Notes under the pieces: model-generated | What the model saw: the letters and a program-made list of their open reading frames with translations, nothing else | Told to the model about the DNA's origin: nothing | Databases searched by the model: none | In this document: piece after piece, positions 1-5,101 of the stretch | How the letters are laid out: the number at the start of each line of letters is the position of its first letter | Numbering within the stretch: position 1 is the first letter of the stretch | From: Chloroflexota bacterium | Lineage (GTDB): Bacteria; Chloroflexota; Dehalococcoidia; Lucifugimonadales; UBA3495 | NCBI GenBank assembly: GCA_022562335.1 | Contig: JADFPM010000170.1 | Location: 1-5,979, forward strand | Length of the DNA stretch: 5,979 nt | Reading direction: 5' to 3' | Translations under genes and position numbers: made by a program

Positions 1-2
1 AT

Positions 3-512
3 TCCAAGCCGCCGGAAATGGCTATCGACGAGTCCAAAACCTATACCGCCATCGTCCACTCGAGCAAGGGCGACATCTCTCTGGAATTGTTGGCCTCGGA
101 GGCGCCGATCACCGTCAACAACTTCGTCTTCCTGGCCAAGGAGGGATTCTACGAGAATGGGGTATTCCACCGGATCATAAAGGACTTCATGATCCAGGGC
201 GGCTGTCCCAAGGGCGACGGCACCGGCGGTCCGGGATACCGCTTTCAGGACGAGCCGGTGACCCGGTCTTACGTCAAGGGGACTTTGGCAATGGCCAACT
301 CGGGCCCCAACACCAACGGAAGCCAGTTCTTCATCGTCCACGGCGCCAACACGGGCCTGCCGCCGAACTACACCATCTTCGGCATGTTGACCGATGGCAT
401 GGACGTGTTGGATACCCTGGCCAATTCACCCGTGGCCGGCGCCGGGAGGGGTGAGAATTCCTCTCCCACGGAAAAGCTGAGCATCCAGAATATCGAGATC
501 ACCGAGTCGTAG
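3..512 (+). CDS. Cyclophilin-type peptidyl-prolyl cis-trans isomerase (5' end probably outside the window)
   Basis: Catalyses cis-trans isomerisation of Xaa-Pro bonds during protein folding. No signal peptide is visible, so a cytoplasmic role is inferred. Numbering from the ATG at 18 (164 residues), the cyclophilin core is complete: FHRIIKDFMIQGG at 50-62 holds the catalytic Arg (R52) and Gln (Q60), and MANSGPNTNGSQFFI at 92-106 forms the substrate pocket. LPPNYTIFG at 114-122 stands where human CypA has its cyclosporin-contacting Trp, which is absent here, as in many bacterial members. The frame is open from position 3 and reads SKPPE just before the ATG. No convincing ribosome binding site precedes position 18. 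Related proteins, as I recall them, carry a PPEM.ID stretch a few residues inside the N-terminus, so translation most likely begins left of the window. Otherwise the ATG at 18 is the start. It converges with the MFS gene, 36 nt away. Family assignment is very secure; the cellular client is unknown. Confidence 0.96.
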   Translation, partial: SKPPEMAIDESKTYTAIVHSSKGDISLELLASEAPITVNNFVFLAKEGFYENGVFHRIIKDFMIQGGCPKGDGTGGPGYRFQDEPVTRSYVKGTLAMANSGPNTNGSQFFIVHGANTGLPPNYTIFGMLTDGMDVLDTLANSPVAGAGRGENSSPTEKLSIQNIEITES

Positions 513-516
513 TCTT

Positions 517-543
517 CGCCACGGCCAAATTCGGCCACCGGCG
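517..543. terminator. Hairpin between convergent genes, possible bidirectional terminator
   Basis: The 36-nt gap between the two convergent stop codons contains a two-part stem. CGCC (517-520) pairs with GGCG (540-543), then a small internal loop, then GGCC (523-526) pairs with GGCC (533-536) around an AAATTC loop. Its position suits a shared terminator. There is no T-run on either side, so it is not a classical intrinsic terminator; it could instead be a 3'-end stabilising hairpin. Confidence 0.35.
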
Positions 544-548
544 GTATC

Positions 549-1874
549 CTATGCCGCCTGGGAGACCGGTTCCGAAACGCCGGTATCCGTGCCGGTCAAC
601 TGGGGCTTGCGGGCCAGCAGGAACAAGACCCCGCCCAAAAAATTCAACGCCGCAAGCAACAGGAAGGCATCGGTGTAGTTTCCCTGTACGTCTCGCATGT
701 ACCCGGTCATGGGGGCAGAGATCAGGAGCAAAAGGTTCATCGGCACCGTGGACAATCCCATTATCTTGCCGAAGGAAGCCCTTCCGAAATAATCGCCCCG
801 GATGGCCACCGTCAGGGGATTCCGCCCGCCAAATCCAATGCCGAACAGCACCGCAAAGGCGTAAAACATCGCCAGGCTGTTAGAGAAGGTAAGCAGCAAG
901 ACCGCCCCGGCCTGGATCGAAGTGAACAAAAACAGGGCCAGCCGGATGGGAATGCGGTCTCCCATGTAACCCCCCACCAACTGAAAAACCATGGCCACCG
1001 CGGTGTAGGCCGCCACGACCCATGCCGTGGTCTGCACTTCAAACCCCTGGTCCTTCATCAACAATCCCAGGTGGGCCATGATGGCCAGTATGACCATGGA
1101 GGTGAATCCATGGCCGAAGGAGATCAACCAGAAGGCGGGGGTCTTCAAAGCCTGGGAAGCCGTAAAATCCAATGCCACAGCCTTTTCAGGCCGGTCCTGG
1201 CCCGGTCTTGGTTGCCCAACAGGTTCCGGGGGGTCGCCGTCGGGCCTGAGGCCATAGTCTTGGGGACGGTTGCGGATCAGCCGCGAGATGGGGAGCGCCA
1301 CTATGATGATAAAAACCCCGATGATGGTGGCGGTCATGCTCCACCCTATCCGGTCTGCCGTGGGGTCCACGGCCCAGGCGATGGCGGGCACCAATATCAA
1401 TGCTCCCACCCGGCTGCCGACGTTGGCCCAGCCGATGGCAATGGCCCGCCGGCGCTGAAACCAGTGGTTCAACATGGTCATCATGGGAAGCCAACTGCCC
1501 AGGCCCTGGCCCAACGCCATCACCATGTAGGCCGCGTAAAACATCCACAGGTTTTGCACCCGGCCAAACAGCAAAAACCCAATGCCCAGGATGATCAGCC
1601 CGACCAACACCATGCGCCGGGTGCCCACCTTGTCGGTGAGGTAACCTTCCACCGGACCCATGACGCCGCCTTCGACGCGGGTGAAGGCGAGGGCAAACCC
1701 CAGTTGGGTGCGCGTCCAGTGGAACTGGTACTCCAGGGCCACGGCCCAGAGGCTCATGGCGTGAAACAGGGGGACGGTGGCGACGGACATGGTGAACCCG
1801 CTGATGCCCACCAGCCACCAGCCATAGAACACGTTGTCCAACCCCAGGGAGGAACGTCTGTTTCGTCTATTCAA
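549..1874 (-). CDS. MFS transporter, 12 helices, resembling oxalate/formate antiporter and monocarboxylate carriers
   Basis: Inner-membrane secondary carrier of 441 residues, the usual length for a 12-helix MFS protein. Hydrophobic segments lie roughly at 18-48, 55-75, 88-104, 110-135, 143-168, 179-200, then 245-272, 283-303, 310-330, 334-350, 368-390 and 402-421. The cytoplasmic linker between the halves (201-243) is charged and proline-rich. MFS motif A is clear at 77-87 (GYLTDKVGTRR), with a degenerate copy after helix 8 (GGYMGDRIPIR, 301-311). The W-T-R-T-x-L-G pattern before helix 2 (53-59) is typical of the oxalate/formate antiporter and monocarboxylate groups, so an organic anion is the likeliest substrate; this is inference. 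The start is TTG at 1872-1874, immediately preceded in frame by a TGA stop and without a clear ribosome binding site. A GTG at codon 15 (1830-1832), just before FYGWW, is an alternative that would lose no helix. rsmI lies upstream on the same strand, 234 nt away. Substrate cannot be read from the sequence. Confidence 0.93.
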   Translation of the reverse strand: MNRRNRRSSLGLDNVFYGWWLVGISGFTMSVATVPLFHAMSLWAVALEYQFHWTRTQLGFALAFTRVEGGVMGPVEGYLTDKVGTRRMVLVGLIILGIGFLLFGRVQNLWMFYAAYMVMALGQGLGSWLPMMTMLNHWFQRRRAIAIGWANVGSRVGALILVPAIAWAVDPTADRIGWSMTATIIGVFIIIVALPISRLIRNRPQDYGLRPDGDPPEPVGQPRPGQDRPEKAVALDFTASQALKTPAFWLISFGHGFTSMVILAIMAHLGLLMKDQGFEVQTTAWVVAAYTAVAMVFQLVGGYMGDRIPIRLALFLFTSIQAGAVLLLTFSNSLAMFYAFAVLFGIGFGGRNPLTVAIRGDYFGRASFGKIMGLSTVPMNLLLLISAPMTGYMRDVQGNYTDAFLLLAALNFLGGVLFLLARKPQLTGTDTGVSEPVSQAA

Positions 1875-1919
1875 TCAGGCGACTCGAACCGTAGGACCGG
1901 CTATATTTACACAACTCCG

Positions 1920-1966
1920 CCGGGATCACGCGAAATGTCAGGGCTTATTGGATCCCGGAATCGGGA
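1920..1966. repeat. Overlapping inverted repeats in the leader of the MFS gene
   Basis: CCGGGATC (1920-1927) is the exact reverse complement of GATCCCGG (1951-1958), 23 nt apart. The second arm overlaps a tighter hairpin, TCCCG (1953-1957) with CGGGA (1962-1966) around GAAT. The two pairings exclude each other. They lie 46-92 nt upstream of the MFS start on its coding strand. Function is unknown; they may be a leader structure or a small dispersed repeat. Confidence 0.4.
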
Positions 1967-2039
1967 CTTCCCGGCGCCCCAAGCCGTCCTGACCAACCTG
2001 GAGTGAACCTGGGATTTCTCTGAAACAACCCAAAACGCC

Positions 2040-2069
2040 ATGGTACAAGCAGGCGTTTGTATCGGTCAA
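2040..2069 (-). promoter_or_regulatory. Candidate sigma70-type promoter for the MFS gene
   Basis: On the minus strand a TTGACC -35 box (2064-2069, 5 of 6 consensus bases) is followed after 18 nt by TACCAT (2040-2045, 4 of 6, with the key first, second and last bases). Transcription would start near 2033 and give a leader of about 160 nt that carries the repeats at 1920-1966 and a direct repeat of AACCTGG (plus-strand 1995-2001 and 2006-2012). It lies downstream of the rsmI stop and would give the carrier its own transcript. Such matches occur by chance, so confidence is low. Confidence 0.3.
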
Positions 2070-2087
2070 CGTAATATCATGGGATAT

Positions 2088-2101
2088 ACATTATCTAATG
2101 T
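2088..2101. repeat. Perfect 14-bp palindrome just after rsmI
   Basis: ACATTATCTAATGT consists of 6-bp arms ACATTA and TAATGT around a TC centre, 7 nt beyond the rsmI stop codon. It is too AT-rich and lacks the T-run expected of an intrinsic terminator. It lies some 20 nt upstream of the candidate MFS -35 box, where an operator would fit. No regulator is encoded nearby, so its role is unknown. Confidence 0.35.
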
Positions 2102-2108
2102 TTGGCGA

Positions 2109-2966
2109 TCAAACCGGCTGTCCAGATTCAAGCCACAACCGGTAGAGCACGTTTCTGGGCAAACCGGTCTCCTGACCAACCAGGGCGATGGCATCCCTGG
2201 AATTCGTTCCCGCGGCCCGCAGGCCGACAAGCCTTTGCTTGGCTTCCTCGCGCCCAGCTCCATCGGAACCTTGGGGCCCTTCGGAGGCCGGCTCTGCCCC
2301 GGCCACGACCAGCACGAATTCCCCCCGGGGCTCGGTGAAATGGTCCAACGCGCCGGACACCGTTCCCCGGAATACCTCCTGGTGTAGCTTGGTCATCTCC
2401 CGGCATACGGCGATCTCCCGGTCTCCAAGAGTGGACAGGATATCTTTCAACGCCGCCTTCACCCGGTGGGGCGCTTCGAATATCACCAGGGGCGCGCCGA
2501 GGGACTGGGCATGTTCCAGCCGGGCCCTGCGGCCGCTGGCCTTTCGGGGCAAGAAACCCATGAAGAAGAACGAGTCCGAGTCTAATTCAGACCGGACGAG
2601 TCCAGCCAGGGCCACCGCGGTGGTCACCGCCGACGGGCCGGGCGCCACGTCCACCGGATACCCCTGGGCCGCGGCCTGGGCAACGAGTTCGGCGCCGGGA
2701 TCGCTGACGCCGGGCATCCCCGCGTCGGTGACCAACGCCACGTCTCCCGATTCCAGGGCCGCCAGCAACGTGGGAAGCCGCCTTTGCCAGTTGTGCCGAT
2801 GGTAGCTGGTGAGGCGGACCCGGATACCCAGGTGGTTCAACAAACGGCGGGTGACCCGGGTGTCCTCGGCCGCCACGAGGTCCACCTGGCCCAGCACCCG
2901 GGCTGCCCGGAGGGTCAGGTCCTCAAGATTCCCTATGGGTGTGCCAACTACGTACAGAGTGCCCAT
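2109..2966 (-). CDS. rsmI: 16S rRNA (cytidine(1402)-2'-O)-methyltransferase RsmI
   Basis: Uses S-adenosylmethionine to 2'-O-methylate C1402 of 16S rRNA in the ribosomal P-site decoding region; a cytoplasmic enzyme acting on the 30S subunit. The 285 residues match the usual family length and nearly every signature is intact: GTPIGNL (8-14), AEDTR (33-37), SYHRHN (54-59), VTDAGMPGVSDPG (79-91), PGPSA (109-113), FMGFLPRK (135-142), FEAPHR (163-168), CREMTKLHQE (188-197) and RGEF (214-217). This is the tetrapyrrole-methylase (SAM/TP methylase) fold. The C-terminal region from about 238 (EEAKQRLVGLRAAGTNSRDAIALV) is the small helical domain that RsmI carries after the methylase fold. The start is ATG at 2964-2966, directly before the conserved GTLYVVGTPIGNL, so it is secure although the upstream GGGTAGG is only a weak ribosome binding site. 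It diverges from the ThDP gene. Confidence 0.97.
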   Translation of the reverse strand: MGTLYVVGTPIGNLEDLTLRAARVLGQVDLVAAEDTRVTRRLLNHLGIRVRLTSYHRHNWQRRLPTLLAALESGDVALVTDAGMPGVSDPGAELVAQAAAQGYPVDVAPGPSAVTTAVALAGLVRSELDSDSFFFMGFLPRKASGRRARLEHAQSLGAPLVIFEAPHRVKAALKDILSTLGDREIAVCREMTKLHQEVFRGTVSGALDHFTEPRGEFVLVVAGAEPASEGPQGSDGAGREEAKQRLVGLRAAGTNSRDAIALVGQETGLPRNVLYRLWLESGQPV

Positions 2967-2992
2967 GCCTACCCAAAAGATCCGGACCCAGA

Positions 2993-3004
2993 TCCAAATT
3001 TGGA
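2993..3004. repeat. Perfect 12-bp palindrome in the rsmI / ThDP-enzyme divergent gap
   Basis: TCCAAATTTGGA is fully self-complementary. It lies 26 nt upstream of the rsmI ATG, at the transcript start predicted from the weak promoter at 3010-3037, which is a plausible operator position. Palindromes of this size also arise by chance, and no regulator gene is nearby. Confidence 0.35.
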
Positions 3005-3009
3005 AGCTC

Positions 3010-3037
3010 AGGTTAACACACCGGCCTGATCTCTGAA
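3010..3037 (-). promoter_or_regulatory. Weak candidate promoter for rsmI
   Basis: On the minus strand TTCAGA (3032-3037, 4 of 6 matches to the -35 consensus) and TAACCT (3010-3015, 3 of 6 to the -10) are 16 nt apart. Transcription would start near 3003, on the palindrome at 2993-3004. I saw no better match in the 210-nt divergent gap, and no convincing promoter for the ThDP gene on the plus strand. Confidence 0.2.
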
Positions 3038-3137
3038 GGTTGATCTAGGCGAGCCGGGCTAAGTGGGCTGGTCATTCACGTTGGAATCAACCCCTGGACG
3101 TCCCAACTCGCGGCCTGTAAGCTCAACGGAAATTTTC

Positions 3138-3154
3138 ACCCCCATAACAGGGGT
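3138..3154 (+). other. Leader hairpin upstream of the ThDP-enzyme ribosome binding site
   Basis: ACCCC (3138-3142) can pair with GGGGT (3150-3154) around a 7-nt CATAACA loop, ending 11 nt before the AAGGAG sequence. It is a short G-C stem in the 5' leader and may influence translation or mRNA stability. It does not match any riboswitch I recognise, including the TPP riboswitch, whose conserved thi-box I do not see. Confidence 0.3.
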
Positions 3155-3165
3155 TCGTGATGTAT

Positions 3166-3171
3166 AAGGAG
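3166..3171 (+). promoter_or_regulatory. Ribosome binding site of the ThDP enzyme
   Basis: AAGGAG lies 5 nt before the ATG at 3177. It is a strong Shine-Dalgarno sequence and fixes the start codon. Confidence 0.85.
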
Positions 3172-3176
3172 ACCCC

Positions 3177-4847
3177 ATGGCCAAGCTCACCGGCGCCCAT
3201 CTGTTCATACGCTGCCTGAAACAGGAGGGCATCCAAAAGGTGTTCACCATCGTGGGAGACACCATATTGCCCCTGGTGGATGCCGCGGCCGACGAAGGTA
3301 TCGAATTCATCGACACCCGGCACGAAGGCGCCGCCATGCACATGGCCGACGGTTACGCCCGCATCACCGGCCAGCCCGCCGTGGGCATTTTCACCGGCGG
3401 GCCCGGTTTCTCCAACGCGATCTCAGCCCTTCCCGCCATCTACACCTCGGAAAGCCCGGTGATATTCATCGCCGGGTCGGCCGAGTTGCCGGAGAAGGGC
3501 ATGGCCACGTTCCAAGAGATAGATCAGGTGGAGATGGCCGCGCCGGTGAGCAAGGGCTCGTGGCTGATCCACGACCTCACCCGGATCCCCGAGTACGTGG
3601 CCACCGCCTTCCGCACCGCCATGTCCGGCAGGCCGGGCCCGGTGCATCTCACCTTGCCCATCGACATACAAGAGCAGGAGATAGGTGAAGAGGAACTGCC
3701 ACCCTATCTGCCCCAGGAATACCGCAATCAGGGCCGGTCCATGGGAGACCAGGAATTGATCGGCCAAGCCGCGGCATTGTTGCGCCAGGCCCAGCGCCCG
3801 GTGATCATCGCTGGAAACCCCGCCAGGTATTCGGTGTCTCCCGAGCAGCTCCAAGCCCTGGCTGAAACCACCGGCATACCCGTTTTCACCGTGGAGCAAG
3901 CCCGAGGCCTGCTGGACGACGATCATCCGCTTTGCTTTGGTTACGCCGACGGTTCTCTCAACCCGGCGGCCCGGCGTTTCCGGGAAGCCGACGTGGTGCT
4001 GTTGTTGGGCAAACGGCTGGACCACCGCTACCGGTACGGCCAGATATTCGGCGCTAACGCCAAGATCATTCAGGCCGACGCTTCGCCGGCGGAGATCGGC
4101 CGCAACCGCGGCGTGGCCGTGGGGCTCTTGGGCGACCTCGGCGCGGTGGTGGACCAGATCACCCAGGCCGCAAGACCGCTGCCGGCCAACGACATCAAGC
4201 CGTGGCTGGACCAATTGCGAGAGGACCGGGCCGGTTGGATCGATGATCTGCGGGCCAGGGCCACCGGCGCCCAACCCATGCATCCGTTGGACGTTTTCAC
4301 CCGCATCGAGCATCTGATAGACGAAGATACGGTGATAGTCATGGACGGAGGAGATTATGTCCAGTGGGGCCGATGCTACTTCAAGGCCCGCAAGCCCGGC
4401 CATTTCATGCGGTTGGGACCCTTGAGCCACCTGGGGGCCGCGGTCCCTTACGGGATGGCCGCAAAGCTGGCGAATCCCAACAGCAAGGTTTTGGTCATCA
4501 CCGGCGACGGCTCATTTGGGTTTTACACCATGGAATTCGACACCTGCATCCGCCACAACCTTCCCATCACGGTGGTGATGGGAAACGATGCCACTTGGGG
4601 CATCGACAAGACCTTCCAGATGGCTTATTACAACCGGGCCGTGGGCACCGACCTTCGTTTCATTCGCTACGACCAGGTGGTGGAATCCATAGGTGGATAC
4701 GGCCAGTTCGTGGAGGACCCCAACGACGTTGGCCCCGCCGTCGAGAGAGCCTTCGCATCGGGCAGGCCGTCGCTGGTCAATGTCACGGTACGGTCCGGCG
4801 CCAGCCCTCTGGCCGACGCGATGATCGCCCGCCGCACCGGCGGGTGA
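3177..4847 (+). CDS. Thiamine-diphosphate-dependent enzyme, acetolactate synthase / 2-hydroxyacyl-CoA lyase superfamily
   Basis: A 556-residue ThDP enzyme with all three domains: pyrimidine-binding (about 1-170), central (about 192-327) and pyrophosphate-binding (about 385-540). The cofactor-activating Glu is E50 in RHEGAAMHMADGYAR. The metal/diphosphate motif is GDG (443-445) followed by 24 residues and ND (470-471). GGPGFSN (74-80) and FQEIDQ (112-117) are superfamily signatures. The central part (ARGLLDDDHPLCFG at 242-255 and QADASPAEIGRNR at 299-311) resembles 2-hydroxyacyl-CoA lyases and oxalyl-CoA decarboxylases more than IlvB. As I recall, oxalyl-CoA decarboxylase has Tyr-Glu where this protein has F112-Q113, so C-C lyase/ligase chemistry on a 2-oxo acid or 2-hydroxyacyl-CoA is more likely. 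No small regulatory subunit (ilvN) lies beside it, which also speaks against acetolactate synthase. Probably a cytoplasmic homotetramer, as in the family. Start fixed by AAGGAG. Superfamily certain; substrate unknown. Confidence 0.93.
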   Translation: MAKLTGAHLFIRCLKQEGIQKVFTIVGDTILPLVDAAADEGIEFIDTRHEGAAMHMADGYARITGQPAVGIFTGGPGFSNAISALPAIYTSESPVIFIAGSAELPEKGMATFQEIDQVEMAAPVSKGSWLIHDLTRIPEYVATAFRTAMSGRPGPVHLTLPIDIQEQEIGEEELPPYLPQEYRNQGRSMGDQELIGQAAALLRQAQRPVIIAGNPARYSVSPEQLQALAETTGIPVFTVEQARGLLDDDHPLCFGYADGSLNPAARRFREADVVLLLGKRLDHRYRYGQIFGANAKIIQADASPAEIGRNRGVAVGLLGDLGAVVDQITQAARPLPANDIKPWLDQLREDRAGWIDDLRARATGAQPMHPLDVFTRIEHLIDEDTVIVMDGGDYVQWGRCYFKARKPGHFMRLGPLSHLGAAVPYGMAAKLANPNSKVLVITGDGSFGFYTMEFDTCIRHNLPITVVMGNDATWGIDKTFQMAYYNRAVGTDLRFIRYDQVVESIGGYGQFVEDPNDVGPAVERAFASGRPSLVNVTVRSGASPLADAMIARRTGG

Positions 4848-4859
4848 AAACTGCCCGCC
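4826..4859 (+). other. Mutually exclusive GC hairpins over the ThDP-enzyme stop codon
   Basis: CCCGCCG (4828-4834) pairs perfectly with CGGCGGG (4838-4844) around a CAC loop, extended by a G-U and a C-G pair to 4826/4846, so the stem overlaps the TGA stop. The same GGCGGG (4839-4844) can instead pair with CCCGCC at 4854-4859 around a 9-nt loop. No T-run follows, so this is not a canonical terminator; it may be a 3'-end protector or a factor-dependent termination region. Confidence 0.4.
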
Positions 4860-4922
4860 ACTGAAAACCACGGTCTAGGGATTACGAGATGCCCGTCTTC
4901 CCGGTGACTGTTATTCGCAGAC

Positions 4923-4945
4923 AATATTGCGAAATTCGTAATATT
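4923..4945. promoter_or_regulatory. 23-nt near-perfect dyad, candidate operator of the dehalogenase-like gene
   Basis: Arms AATATTGCGAA (4923-4933) and TTCGTAATATT (4935-4945) are reverse complements at 10 of 11 positions around a single central A. The dyad lies 51 nt upstream of the -35 box of the next gene, in an AT-rich gap. A further copy of the half-site core, ATTACGA, stands at 4881-4887, matching the right arm read on the minus strand. Size and symmetry fit a dimeric helix-turn-helix regulator (MarR and TetR families use sites of this kind), but the cognate protein is not in the window. No T-run follows it, so it is not a terminator for the upstream gene. Confidence 0.5.
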
Positions 4946-4996
4946 CCCTGGCAAATAGCACGCATAGTTGTAGTCTGGACCCATACCTAATCTGCC

Positions 4997-5025
4997 TTGA
5001 CAAAAAAAGCCGCCGCCGGTATCGT
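4997..5025 (+). promoter_or_regulatory. Sigma70-type promoter of the dehalogenase-like gene
   Basis: A perfect TTGACA -35 box (4997-5002) is followed by the ideal 17-nt spacer and TATCGT (5020-5025), which keeps the three most conserved -10 bases (T, A, final T). Transcription would start near 5032 and give a leader of about 70 nt ending in a strong ribosome binding site. This is the best promoter match in the window and implies transcription independent of the ThDP gene. Confidence 0.6.
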
Positions 5026-5031
5026 TTAGCG

Positions 5032-5050
5032 AAAGTCCCAGCCAGACTTT
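5032..5050 (+). other. Hairpin at the predicted 5' end of the dehalogenase-like transcript
   Basis: AAAGTC (5032-5037) and GACTTT (5045-5050) form a perfect 6-bp stem with a 7-nt CCAGCCA loop, starting about where transcription should begin. It may stabilise the 5' end of the mRNA or, as DNA, be a second operator over the start site. I do not recognise a cobalamin-riboswitch B12 box in the roughly 70-nt leader, which is also too short for that element. Confidence 0.35.
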
Positions 5051-5088
5051 ACTCAATCCGGTGTCTAAATAAATATCCTTCATAAATC

Positions 5089-5094
5089 AAGGAG
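5089..5094 (+). promoter_or_regulatory. Ribosome binding site of the dehalogenase-like gene
   Basis: AAGGAG lies 7 nt before the ATG at 5102, an ideal spacing that fixes the start and shows that the protein has no longer N-terminal leader. Confidence 0.85.
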
Positions 5095-5101
5095 TTCGGT
5101 A

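Noticed and set aside
1875..1900. tRNA-like T-loop (GGTTCGAGTC on the minus strand) just upstream of the MFS gene
   Set aside because: The flanking bases do not form the 5-bp T-stem (TACGG against CGCCT pairs at only one position), and I find no anticodon arm or acceptor stem around it.
1071..2006. Plus-strand ORF of 311 codons
   Set aside because: It is antisense to the MFS gene; the product is rich in His, Gly, Pro and Gln, typical of a shadow frame.
3001..3176. TPP riboswitch upstream of the ThDP enzyme
   Set aside because: No thi-box consensus is visible; only one short hairpin is present, and a ThDP-using enzyme need not be regulated by thiamine.
3423..4430. Minus-strand ORF of 335 codons
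   Set aside because: It is antisense to the ThDP enzyme, whose conserved motifs run throughout this stretch; the antisense product has no recognisable domain.
3177..4847. Assignment as acetolactate synthase (ilvB) or oxalyl-CoA decarboxylase (oxc)
   Set aside because: There is no ilvN partner and the central domain is not IlvB-like. The Tyr-Glu pair I recall for oxalyl-CoA decarboxylase is Phe-Gln here. A superfamily-level name is the most that is supported.
4889..4990. Small plus-strand ORF of 33 codons in the gap before the dehalogenase-like gene
   Set aside because: Only a weak AGGG precedes it, it runs through the dyad at 4923-4945, and its composition looks like translated intergenic DNA.
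4667..5083. Minus-strand ORF of 138 codons starting in the intergenic gap
   Set aside because: It has no ribosome binding site, crosses the promoter and dyad region and then runs antisense to the ThDP gene.
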